Shown one piece after another: positions 1 through 8,494 of a stretch of DNA of 45,460 nt. Both the position numbers and the translations under genes were made by a program. Numbering within the stretch: position 1 is the first letter of the stretch; every line of letters begins with the position of its first letter. Below the pieces are notes generated by a model that was not told where the DNA came from, ran no database searches, and saw nothing but the letters and a program-made list of their open reading frames with translations. The stretch spans positions 1 to 45,460 of the forward strand of contig PDHQ01000277.1 in NCBI GenBank assembly GCA_003339415.1, in the 5' to 3' direction. The DNA comes from Ophiocordyceps camponoti-saundersi (nom. inval.). Lineage: Eukaryota; Ascomycota; Sordariomycetes; Hypocreales; Ophiocordycipitaceae.

Positions 1-26
1 GGCGGCGTGCGGGGCCGCGCGGGGGG

Positions 27-27
<1 letters not shown>

Positions 28-96
<69 letters not shown>
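28..96. repeat. 69-nt poly-G homopolymer
   Basis: An uninterrupted run of 69 G, set in a G/C-rich stretch (positions 1-107). Such a run is rare in fungal nuclear DNA and could be a real mononucleotide tract or a sequencing or assembly artefact at a contig edge. No gene is supported here; the glycine-rich reading frame across it is a by-product of the homopolymer. Confidence 0.9.
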
Positions 97-677
97 CGGC
101 GGCACACAAACAGCTATGCCTGTGATTATGTGGTATGTGAACATGAACCGCCCCTATTGCGCAGCTGTCGTTCTAGCGGGAAACATCTTTTAATGACCTC
201 CTGCAGCATTGCAGCAAGGAGTGGTGAGGCAAGGCCCAGGGGTATCCAGTTGAGCCGCCTGCATGAACAATACCGTAGTTTATAATTGGGCACGTCCGGT
301 TCGGCCCTGCGCAACGCCGACAGACTATATGATGACGCTAGCCGCATCATGTTTACCTGTTAGTGGCCTCGCTCGGAGAATCTCACTGCCAAATTGGTGC
401 CCAGCTCGGCTTGATACCCCGTAGTAAGTTGGCCGTTGGGGAGGCGGGAAGCGCCGGCTTGCATGAGATAGGTAGCCGGGGTGGGTGGGGGAGCTGCCCA
501 CCATGAGATTGTTTCCCCCCTTGATTACTCTGTTTTCTTGTCTCTGCCGGTAGGAAAAGAAGAAAAGAAGGCTCGCTTTCGGCACGAGTATGTAATGCGC
601 ACCGATGATCACGAGCGAACCGAATTTCGACGGTAGTGACGACGACTCTTAACTTTGTCGCGGTGTCAAAACCCCTG

Positions 678-743
678 TATGTACATATGTATGCGTATTG
701 AGGGTGAGAATCGCGGAAGCAATGCCTCTTATGTACATATGTA
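678..743. repeat. Two copies of a palindromic 14-mer, 52 bp apart
   Basis: TATGTACATATGTA occurs at 678-691 and identically at 730-743. Its core TACATATGTA is a perfect palindrome. Two copies of a dyad-symmetric site in non-coding DNA could be binding sites for a dimeric regulator, but the function is unknown and the distance to MTO1 (over 500 bp) makes a role there uncertain. Confidence 0.6.
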
Positions 744-965
744 CTCTTAGCAAAGGGATCCTCAGCCTGAGAAAGGAACAATTAAACCAAGAGCTATGAC
801 CTCGGCGTAAACACTGAACAAACTCCATTTTTGTTTCTTTCACGCGCCGGAATATTCAGCCCTGTTCCCGCTCTGTCTAGAAGTCTTGGTCGGGATCACT
901 AATACCATACAAGTGGGTGAAAGGTCGGACATGGACAGGGTAGCCATCAAGATGGAGAAAAAATA

Positions 966-993
966 GGGGGGGGGGGGGGGGGGGGGGGGGGGG
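966..993. repeat. 28-nt poly-G homopolymer
   Basis: A second pure G run, 28 nt long, between an A-rich stretch and ordinary sequence. Unlike the run at 28-96 it is flanked on both sides by complex sequence, which makes a pure contig-edge artefact less likely for this one. Confidence 0.9.
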
Positions 994-1072
994 AGGCTTG
1001 GAGCGGTCACGGCGCGAGTCCCCCTGTCCGGTTAAAGAGACGCGTTGGTGACTCGGTGAGTGTGCGATTCAG

Positions 1073-1104
1073 CCGTACCTACCTACCTAGGTAGGTATGT
1101 ACGG
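1073..1104. repeat. 32-bp imperfect palindrome built of CCTA/TAGG units
   Basis: Centred between 1,088 and 1,089 on CCTAGG, each 16-nt arm is the reverse complement of the other except for one base pair. The left arm carries ACCT three times and the right arm the complementary units. It could extrude a cruciform or bind a dimeric protein. It lies about 180 bp upstream of the MTO1 start, so a promoter role is possible but unproven. Confidence 0.75.
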
Positions 1105-1285
1105 ATTACCTACGGATACGAATACTGTACACGTGATTCCGGCTACGTCACTTGCAGCTGTTATCACACAATCGCCATGACTTAGTAATTATTTTCTTTG
1201 TCTCTATCCGTAGCTTATCAACTACTCATGATCATCTGACTCTCCGTCACTCACGTAGCAGTTCCTTAACAAGAGTCGTTGCAGA

Positions 1286-3439
1286 ATGCTGGCCCTTGTG
1301 GGCTCTAAACGGCTTCGGCTCCTCCCGACACGAGTCACTAGCAGGCGGTGCTATGTCGAAGTGTCTCAGTCATCACCGTGAGTTCCTTACCTGTTGATTC
1401 AACCATGATCCTCGACTTGCCTTTGCCAGCTAGCTAAAGCCGACCCGGAAAAAAAAGGCCTTTTGATGTCATCGTAATCGGCGGAGGACATGCCGGAGCC
1501 GAGGCATGCGCTGCCGCTGCAAGAGCTGGCGCACGAACCGCACTCGTCACTCCCAAAATCGACAACCTGGGAACATGCTCCTGTAATCCCAGCTTCGGTG
1601 GCATTGGCAAAGGCATCATACTCCGCGAGATAGATGCACTCGACGGCTTGGTGGCAAGAGTCATCGACAAAGCTGGAGTTCAGTTTCACATATTGAATCG
1701 GAAAAAGGGTCCTGCTGTCTGGGTTCGTGTGGTCGTGCCTTTTGCGTACTCTTCTAGGCCTCCTATGCGGGCTTCGCGGACTAATAGTAGACATCCAGGG
1801 TCCACGCGCTCAAATCGATCGAAAGCTCTTCGTGAAACACATGAGAGAGGAACTCGAGAATTACGCAAACCTCTCCATCGTTCTTGGAAGCGTATCTGAC
1901 CTTGTGCTCTCCGAGCTTCCAGTGCCAACCGCAAGTGGCCAAAAATCCGCTGTGGCCGGGGTTCGACTTGAATCCGGGCATGTTCTATCTGCCGGGAAAG
2001 TCATCATCACCACGGGTACATTCCTAAGGGGGGAGATTCATATTGGCCTGCAGAGCTATCCTGCCGGCCGCGTCGGCGAAGCCGCGACATTTGGTCTGAG
2101 CAAGTCTTTGCAAGATGCCGGTTTTCAACTGGGGCGGCTCAAGACCGGCACACCACCGCGGCTTGATCGCAAAACTATCGCCTTCGAGTCGTTAGAGACA
2201 CAGTTTGGCGATGATCCACCCACCCCATTCAGTTACCTCAACAGTTCCGTGGAGGTGAAAGACCAACTGACGTGCAATGTCACCTACACCAATGACGCGA
2301 CTCACCAGATTATCCGTCAGAATCTCGATAAGACGATACACATACGCGAGACGGTCAAGGGACCGCGATATTGTCCATCACTTGAATCAAAAGTAATCCG
2401 CTTCGCCGACAAAGTGAGCCATATAGTTTGGCTTGAGCCAGAAGGTTTCGACAGTCCCGTTGTGTACCCCAACGGTCTGTCCATGACAGTTCCCGCGGAC
2501 GTGCAAGAGCAAGCGCTTCGCACCATTCGGGGCCTAGAACAGGTCAAGATGCTGCAGCCCGGCTACGGTGTCGAGTACGACTATATAGACCCTCGAGGAC
2601 TCAGATCCTCGCTTGAGACCAAGGCTATTTCGGGTCTATATTTGGCTGGACAAGTCAATGGCACGACAGGGTACGAGGAAGCTGCGGGACAGGGTCTCAT
2701 TGCTGGCATCAACGCCGGACGGTCCGCCCTGGGCCTGTCAGCAATATCGATTTCCCGATCGGACGGCTACATCGGTATCATGATCGATGACTTGATAACC
2801 AAAGGCGTCACCGAGCCCTACAGGATGTTTACGTCCCGAAGTGAATTTCGTCTGACCGCGAGATCTGATAATGCCGATATGCGACTGACGACAAAGGGCA
2901 GAGAATGTGGTGTGGTTTCGGACAGGCGTTGGAGTGCCTTCTGTGACGAGCGGCAGCAGATGGCTGACCTGACGAGAATGCTCGGCCAATTATCCTTGAC
3001 GGCACAGGACGTCAAAGACATGGGATTCAGGTCCAGGCCAGGTACTCGCCGCCGTTCCGGATTGGACATGTTAGGGCTTCTCGGATTAAGCGCAAGCGCG
3101 GTCCAGATCGATCATCTCTTTTCGCGTCTGCCTTCTATTAACTCGCATGGACCGCGGGTCAGGGAGAGAGTCATGATTGAGGCGTGTTACGGCCCTTATA
3201 TAGGAAAGCAGGCAGCGGAACACAGGCGGCTCGCCGGCGACGAAAACATCCACATCCCGCTAGATCTTGATTACAGTCTGGTAACCGGACTGGCCCTTTC
3301 CGAGAAGGAGGCACTGCAGGCCACGCGGCCGGAAACATTGGCACAAGCCAGACGTATGGAGGGTATCACGCCGTCGGGTTGCCTTCGGCTGCTGGCTTAC
3401 ATCCGTCGCCCGCCCGAAGTAAACAAGCAGTGCTATTGA
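1286..3439 (+). CDS. MTO1: Mitochondrial tRNA uridine-5-carboxymethylaminomethyl modification enzyme (MTO1/GidA family)
   Basis: Proposed exons 1286-1377, 1440-1722 and 1799-3439, giving 671 residues, the usual size (yeast Mto1 is about 670). With a GTPase partner (Mss1/GTPBP3) this FAD enzyme family modifies wobble uridine 34 of mitochondrial tRNAs. Seen directly: an arginine-rich, acid-poor leader over the first 23 residues (mitochondrial import signal), the FAD-binding motif GGGHAGAEA at 45-53, [11 protein letters not shown] soon after, GPRAQIDR right after the second splice, and the GidA signature [16 protein letters not shown] near 409. Intron 2 (1723-1798) is well supported: phase 0, a CTAAT branch site and a CAG end. 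Intron 1 (1378-1439) has an ideal GTGAGT donor but a weak AAG acceptor, chosen because the stronger CAG and TAG sites just upstream lead into an in-frame stop at 1435-1437. Function is near certain; the first exon join is less so. Confidence 0.93.
1378..1439 (+). other. MTO1: MTO1 intron 1 (predicted, weak acceptor)
   Basis: Donor GTGAGT at 1378. The acceptor AAG ending at 1439 joins the leader from ATG 1286 in frame (phase 2) to the FAD-binding exon. The better-looking acceptors CAG (ending 1429) and TAG (ending 1433) give either the wrong phase or immediate readthrough into TAA at 1435-1437. A further in-phase acceptor would end at 1457 after the A8 run but has no pyrimidine tract. Alternatives are a base error near the A8 tract (1449-1456) or a different first exon. 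Confidence 0.5.
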
Positions 3440-3540
3440 CTGCCTTGTACCGGAGCATCCGACTTCAGCCTGGTATCTGGTGGCCGTTCGAGGCGTTGCA
3501 GTCTAGCCGCAATTTGACACTCAATAGCTTACGTTAGAGG

Positions 3541-3577
3541 GACAGCCCCGTGGACAGCCCCGTCGCCAAGGGCTGTC
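3541..3577. repeat. Direct repeat and hairpin between convergent genes
   Basis: GACAGCCCCGT occurs twice (3541-3551, 3553-3563). The second copy pairs with a downstream GGGCTGTC (3570-3577) as a perfect 8-bp stem with a 9-nt loop. It lies between the MTO1 stop (3439) and the CRD1 stop (3620) and would be transcribed in both 3' untranslated regions. A role in 3'-end formation or mRNA stability is possible; fungal Pol II genes do not use hairpin terminators. Confidence 0.6.
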
Positions 3578-3619
3578 ACGCCAGTCAAACGCGAGTCGAC
3601 ATTTTCCAGATCATTCTCA

Positions 3620-4744
3620 TCATTTGAGGATTTTGACGGCATCCTTGCTGAAGATGTAACTGAGACCGCTCCACGTTGTCGTTGCAGCCACGGTATAACT
3701 ATCGAATATCAGCAGGCTACTCATAAGCTGAGGCTCCGATCCATCCGCGGGAGTTGTTAATCACCCACTGCAATATAGTAAGCGGCAGCGACAGATCAGT
3801 GCCCAACATGGGGTCAGCCATGGTCAAGCCAACAAGAATGAGCTGGAGAAAGGTGTTGTATTTGCTGATGGTAGTTGGGCGCACCTCGGCCGAGGGTAGA
3901 GAGAAGTTCCAATAGCGAACAAAGGTTTTGGGCGGCGGCAGAGAGACCCATCGGTAGTAAATGGCAGCGATGCCCAGGCCAATATCTCGACCCAATATGA
4001 TGGTTGCTACCCATACTGCATGGAGCGTCAACTCCAGACCTCGGTCCCGGCGCGCCGCAAACAGGACTCACCTGGCAAGGCGCCTTTGACAGCCAGACAG
4101 ATGGTCATGATCGTCATAAGTGCTTTGTCCGCCATAGGATCTATCACAGTACCAACAACTGTCTTCAGCCTCCAGCGACGGGCTATCCAGCCGTCGAGGA
4201 CGTCAGTGACGGCAGCATAGGCGAACAGGCCAACGGCCCACGCTGGGGCGTCATATATGATAAAAGCCCCGATCGCGGGCGCAGCAAGCAATCTCGTTAA
4301 AGTGAGGATGTTGGGCAAATTGCATATGTCTTCGCGCAGTAGAGCGGGTTTGGCGCGAGCCTTGGCCGTCGTATTGACCGGTGTCTCGAGCGTCTCCACA
4401 TGTCTGGACGTTGTCTGTGGCGATTTGGAGCTGCTCGATCTCAGCTGCACTGTCAAGAATCGAGATGCTGCCGCGACTCCGCTCTGTTCACGTCCAAGGG
4501 ATTCCGGCCAGCCTCGTCTGCGGTACGGATGCCACCCATATCCAGACAGATAACGACTGTGCCATTTGCAATCGAAAGACCGAAGCGACGGGACTGCTGT
4601 CACCGCTTCAACAACGGCTCCTGGGCCGGCGCCTGGGCAGAAAAGCAGGACGATTCGCGACGAAAAAAGACGCGCGTGCAATCGCGGGCGCAACAAGAGG
4701 CGAGGGGTCGACGAGGTGCGGCAAGAGAAGACGGCGCACGACAT
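3620..4744 (-). CDS. CRD1: Cardiolipin synthase, mitochondrial (CDP-alcohol phosphatidyltransferase)
   Basis: Exons in transcript order 4744-4072, 4015-3769 and 3698-3620, giving 332 residues. The family joins phosphatidylglycerol to CDP-diacylglycerol in the mitochondrial inner membrane to form cardiolipin. The catalytic CDP-alcohol phosphatidyltransferase signature is complete near residues 184-207 (DGWIARR, then GTVIDPMAD). It is preceded by a basic N-terminal leader and followed by hydrophobic segments and the fungal stretch LPPPKTFVRYWNFSLPSAEV. The C-terminus TWSGLSYIFSKDAVKIL was recovered only by removing the last intron. Intron 1 (4071-4016) has GTGAGT and CAG with a TTGAC branch site; intron 2 (3768-3699) has GTGGGT and TAG with CTGAT. 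ATG 4744 starts a good import leader; ATG 4762 would add six residues. Residues about 40-115 are poorly conserved and could hide another small intron. Tail-to-tail with MTO1. Confidence 0.93.
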
Positions 4745-4762
4745 TCTAGTATTGTCCCGCAT

Positions 4763-5286
4763 GTGATCGATCTTCCTCTGTGCGCATTGGCAAGTCACTC
4801 TATCTCGGCCGCGTCGCCTTTGGTTGTCCAAGTTTGCATGTCGGCTCTGACGACGATGTCGCTGCAGTCACTTGAGCTATTGTGCTTCAAGCAATGTCGT
4901 AAGTGGGCTTGTACGGATTACATTGTAGATGCTGTGGGGCACTACCGCGCCTAGAAGCAGTCGAGCCTAGTCCCTACGGGTGAGGCGATTGGTGCACGGA
5001 TCAGCACGGATCACCGAATTACATAAGTCCTTACTCTTATGTATTATCGAGCTGCCCTTGCCGCGGCTCCGGGTCTGTCTTGACAGCTCGATCCTAAACT
5101 TAACCCCCTGCCTACCTGCTGCCTGCCGACCTATCTACGGATATATTTTGAGGTCTCACCCACCGCTGGGCAAAAATACCTGACCGGTCCTGATCGAGAA
5201 CCCTCATATACCCACGCCATCTTAACCTCAAGCTTTCTCCATCTCGAAGTAAAGGTCTCAAGAACCGATATCCTCAGTTACAAACC
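4763..5286. promoter_or_regulatory. Divergent promoter region between CRD1 and ETFA
   Basis: About 520 bp serving two mitochondrial genes read outwards. It contains one CCAAT box in reverse orientation (ATTGG, 4988-4992) next to a perfect tandem 10-mer, GCACGGATCA twice (4994-5013). CCAAT boxes bind the HAP complex, a known activator of respiratory genes in fungi; use of this one is inferred. From about 5,100 to the ETFA start the sequence is rich in C and T, common in fungal leaders. No conserved gene was found inside. Confidence 0.55.
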
Positions 5287-6407
5287 ATGGCTCTGCGCGT
5301 GGGAAGATCGCTCCTCAGTACGCACCGGTTACTTCGTCTCAACTCCTTGGTCACGCCGTTATCATCTCGTAGAAGGCTCTTATCGACACTGGCGGTTCTG
5401 GAACAACGGGACGGGAAGTTGAATCATGCGTCTTTACGAACTCTGACCGCCGCCAAGTGTCTAGGAGGCCCTGTCCACGCTTTCATCGCAGGTAGCAATG
5501 TTTCCGCCGCAGCTGAGGAGGCAGCCAAGGTTGATGGTGTGGAGCAAATAACCATTGTCGAAAATGAAGCCTACGAAAAGGTTCATCCTTTCGCCATCCC
5601 GTCACCTCAAGTTGCCCCAATGTCTGGCCGAGGCGCTGACCAGTTTGCCAGGCACTTCCCGAAAACCACGCCCTGCTACTAAAGGAGAACATCTTGAATG
5701 GTAAATTCACGCACGTCATAGCCGGTCACTCGGCTTTTGGCAAGAACACGATGCCCAGAGTTGCGGCTCTACTAGACTCACAGCAAATCTCGGACATCAT
5801 ATCCATCGACAACGAATCAACCTTCGTGCGGCCCATCTATGCTGGAAATGCCATATCCACAGTCGAATCTTCAGATCAAATCAAGGTGATCACTATCCGC
5901 GGAACCGCATTCGGACACCCAGCGACAGGGTCAGGGTCGGCCGTCATTGTCAAAGGCTTGGATACCAGGGCTGAGCAGCCCACTGAATGGATGTCGGAGG
6001 ATCTCGCCAAGTCAGACCGGCCCGATCTGGCACAGGCCGGCAAAGTGGTCTCAGGAGGTCGTGGTCTGAAGTCCAAAGAAGAATTCGATAGGATCATACT
6101 CCCTCTTGCCGATGCTCTCGGCGCGGCTGTCGGGGCATCGCGGGCTGCCGTCGATAGCGGTTATGCTGATAATGCTCTGCAGGTGGGACAGACAGGCAAA
6201 GTTGTTGCCCCCCAACTCTACATGGCTGTTGGCATATCGGGCGCGATTCAGCATCTGGCTGGCATGAAGGATAGCAAGACCATTGCAGCAATCAATAAGG
6301 ACGCCGACGCGCCCATCTTCCAGGTGGCAGATGTCGGGTTGGTAGGAGACCTATTTGACAAGGTGCCAGAGTTGACGGAGCAGCTGAAGAACTCATCGAG
6401 CCAATGA
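5287..6407 (+). CDS. ETFA: Electron transfer flavoprotein alpha subunit, mitochondrial
   Basis: Exons 5287-5580 and 5652-6407, giving 349 residues (human ETFA 333, yeast Aim45 344). With the beta subunit it takes electrons from matrix acyl-CoA and related dehydrogenases and passes them to ETF-ubiquinone oxidoreductase. Seen directly: an Arg/Ser/Leu-rich import leader in the first 35 residues, [12 protein letters not shown] early in the domain, the FAD-domain motif GQTGKVVAP near 277, and the family signature [16 protein letters not shown] at about 287-302, ending with DLFDKVPEL. The intron (5581-5651) is phase 0 with a CTGAC branch site and CAG acceptor; its donor GTTCAT is weak, but the join restores YEK-ALPEN as in the family. 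ATG 5287 has a good context (ACCATGG). It shares its promoter region with CRD1 and meets ARH1 tail-to-tail 44 bp away, so the 3' untranslated regions probably overlap. Confidence 0.96.
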
Positions 6408-6451
6408 TGGGCTTATTTGGAGATTCCGATCCATAGTTATTGGAACGTCCT

Positions 6452-8141
6452 TCAGCCAATGGCTGATAGCATCTCTTCTACGCTCGTGAATTTCTCTCTA
6501 GGTTTTCCGCAGCTCTTACCGCGACTTCTCTCGGCAGAATCAATTTTCAGCCACTGATCCCAAGTTACGGCGAGGGAAGCATCCGGGCCTGCCTCTCGTC
6601 TGACAGCTTCCCAGCCTTCCGCAATCTTTCCATGTTCTGCTCTCAAAAACCTTGCACCGGCAAACCAATCGTCTATGATTGCATCGGCAGTGACGAAGGC
6701 GTCTTGCATGGTGGTGGCAATGACACCTGAAGGGCCTCTCTTTAGCCAACCAGCGCAGTAAAAGCCTGCTACTTGCTGGGTCTCTAAAGCATCGCCGCCA
6801 TCATCGGAGGGAACAAAGCGCGTCGCTCGACCCAATCCATCGTTCATTACAACGCCTCGCTTCTCGTCGAAAAGAATTCCGGCGTCTGGGAAGCCAGCAA
6901 GTGCAGTTGACTTGTATCCCACAGAGCGGATTACCAGTTCCGACGGCAGAACATGTGTGTCCCCTGTAGCGCAGATCGGCGACTGGGGATCAAAGGGCGA
7001 CAAAAGTTTGGTAACGTCGAACTCGGTACTCACTACTCTTTCGTGCGTGTCGTTATCGCCCAGAAAGCGTTTGGGAGACAGGCAGCTATCCAGAGACCAC
7101 GACCTGGGCGCGACTGACTGCGATGCACTGCTCCCTTTCAGAAGCACATTCATCAGTCGTCTGGAAGGCCGAGGAAGGCTTCCCAAGTCATCGGGTATAA
7201 GACAGCGCTCAGTAGGGTTAAATGCAACGCCGGGCAGCTTCATGAGCTCACGAAGCTCCTTGATAGTAAATGCAGCCTGGAGATTTCAACCGTCAATACG
7301 CCAGGCGTCGTACTTCTAAGAACCGTGCCGAATCTGCATACCTGCATTGGCCCTCGCCTGCCAACGACACGAACTCTCCGCACTCGGCTTCTCGCTAAGT
7401 GAGCCAATGCACACTCTGTAATGTCCGTCTTGCGCAGCACGTCAATGTCATCGAGTAACATTCTTGCCAGATCAAACGCCACATTCCCCTGCCCTATGAT
7501 TACGGCATCTTCACCTTGCGTCAAGTCTGGCGTCATGTCTGCACAATCTGGGTGGCCATTGTACCATCCGACGAATTGACGTGCCGAGTAAATACCGGAC
7601 AGGTTTGTCTCGCCCGGAACTCCAAGCTTCTTATCTTCGGAAGCTCCGTAGGCCATGAGGATAGAATCGTAGTGACGCATTAGAGTCTCGAGCCGAACGA
7701 CACAATGAAAGGTTGACCGATTCGATTGACCGATCGACACATTGCCTAAGAATTGTACGTTGGGCGATGCGGCAATCTCTTTGAATCTGTCCTCACAATT
7801 CTGACCCAGCTGTCAGTGGAAGGTTCAACGGAAAGCATAGATCGCGCATTCAGCCTCACCTTAACCTCCGGATGATCTGGAGCAACCCCGTAGCGCACTA
7901 GGCCAAAGGGGACCGGCAAAGCTTCGTAAATGTCTATTCGGGAATGGGGAAGCCGTTTCATAATTCTAGAAGCAGCGTAGAAACCAGCCGGGCCGGAGCC
8001 GATGACGGCCAGATAGAATGGCGCATTGGAACGGTCCGTAGGAAGATGTGTCGTGGTGGAATAGCTCGAGGCAAGTGAAGCTGCATACCATCTGCCGGCC
8101 CGCAATGCGCCCCAGAAAGGACGATGCTTAGGATGCAGCAT
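6452..8141 (-). CDS. ARH1: NADPH:adrenodoxin (ferredoxin) oxidoreductase, mitochondrial
   Basis: Exons in transcript order 8141-7860, 7800-7342 and 7276-6452, giving 521 residues (yeast Arh1 493, human FDXR 491). The family uses FAD to move electrons from NADPH to mitochondrial ferredoxin for Fe-S cluster and heme A synthesis; Arh1 is essential in yeast. Seen directly: a basic leader (residues 1-30), the FAD-binding motif VIGSGPAGFYAA at about 46-57, PFGLVRYGVAPDHPEVK ending exon 1, the NADP-binding motif GQGNVAFDLARM near 197, VVGRRGPMQ at the second splice, and the C-terminal GWLKRGPSGVI region. Intron 1 (7859-7801): GTGAGG, CTGAC, CAG. Intron 2 (7341-7277): GTATGC, TTGAC, CAG. The N-terminus lies only about 155 bp from the mutated transposon block, yet the frame is intact and composition normal, so RIP has not spread into it. 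Confidence 0.96.
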
Positions 8142-8295
8142 GACTGAGCAGCATGATTGTACAGGAACAACGGAACAAGCGCTCTTGCTCGCGCTGGGCG
8201 CTGATTATAATCACGTGGCATTCGGATATCGGCGGAGGCGTGTAGGGGTTCTGTCAGAGCGACGGGTGATTTCCGTAGCTAGGTATCCGTATCCG
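8142..8295. promoter_or_regulatory. Short ARH1 upstream region
   Basis: Only 154 bp separate the ARH1 start codon from the first transposon-derived repeat. The sequence still has normal base composition and normal CA and TG content. No distinct promoter motif was identified. If ARH1 is expressed, its core promoter and 5' untranslated region must lie here or reach into the transposon repeat. Confidence 0.5.
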
Positions 8296-8494
8296 AGCTA
8301 GATAGGCTGATAGTAGAGGGATCAAATAAGCTAATTATAGGCACAAGAAATAGGCTTAATACGAAGATTAATAAGGCCCCTATTTATTAATATATATATA
8401 TATCCTCTAAGAATAACTATCCCCTATTTAGGTAGTTAAGTAAATATTAATTATATAACTAAAATAATATTTTTTTTATTTTCCCTTTTTAGCT
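8296..8494 (+). repeat. Terminal repeat, copy 1 (at the gene/transposon boundary)
   Basis: First copy of a roughly 200-bp repeat also found at 22877-23080 (same strand) and 32541-32720 (opposite strand). Its first 50 bases still contain several CA and TG dinucleotides; the rest has none. This is where RIP fades out towards ARH1. Homology to copy 2 starts close to 8,296 and ends with AGCT at 8,494. Confidence 0.75.

Larger units (their letters stand above)
97..1285. other. Gene-free leader upstream of MTO1
   Basis: About 1.2 kb with no convincing coding region. The short frames on both strands show no family motif and contradict one another. It holds two copies of a palindromic 14-mer (678-691 and 730-743), a second G run (966-993) and a 32-bp imperfect palindrome (1,073-1,104). 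The last 150-200 bp before 1,286 presumably carry the MTO1 promoter and 5' untranslated region. I saw no clear TATA box. Confidence 0.6.

Noticed and set aside
7..285. Glycine-rich open frame across the first poly-G run
   Set aside because: It exists only because of the G homopolymer; the downstream part has no recognisable domain.
126..843. Several minus-strand open frames of 64-132 codons
   Set aside because: They overlap one another in different frames, lack family motifs and show no splice logic; treated as chance.
1152..1397. Open frame upstream of MTO1 as an alternative first exon
   Set aside because: It would need a phase-1 join, for which the in-phase acceptor runs into TAA at 1435-1437; the frame from 1,286 gives a proper import leader and joins correctly.
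6912..7319. Plus-strand frame opposite ARH1
   Set aside because: Antisense shadow of the conserved ARH1 exon 3; no motif of its own.
7958..8221. Minus-strand frame overlapping the ARH1 start
   Set aside because: It is another frame of ARH1 exon 1 without motifs; the frame from 8,141 carries the FAD-binding motif.
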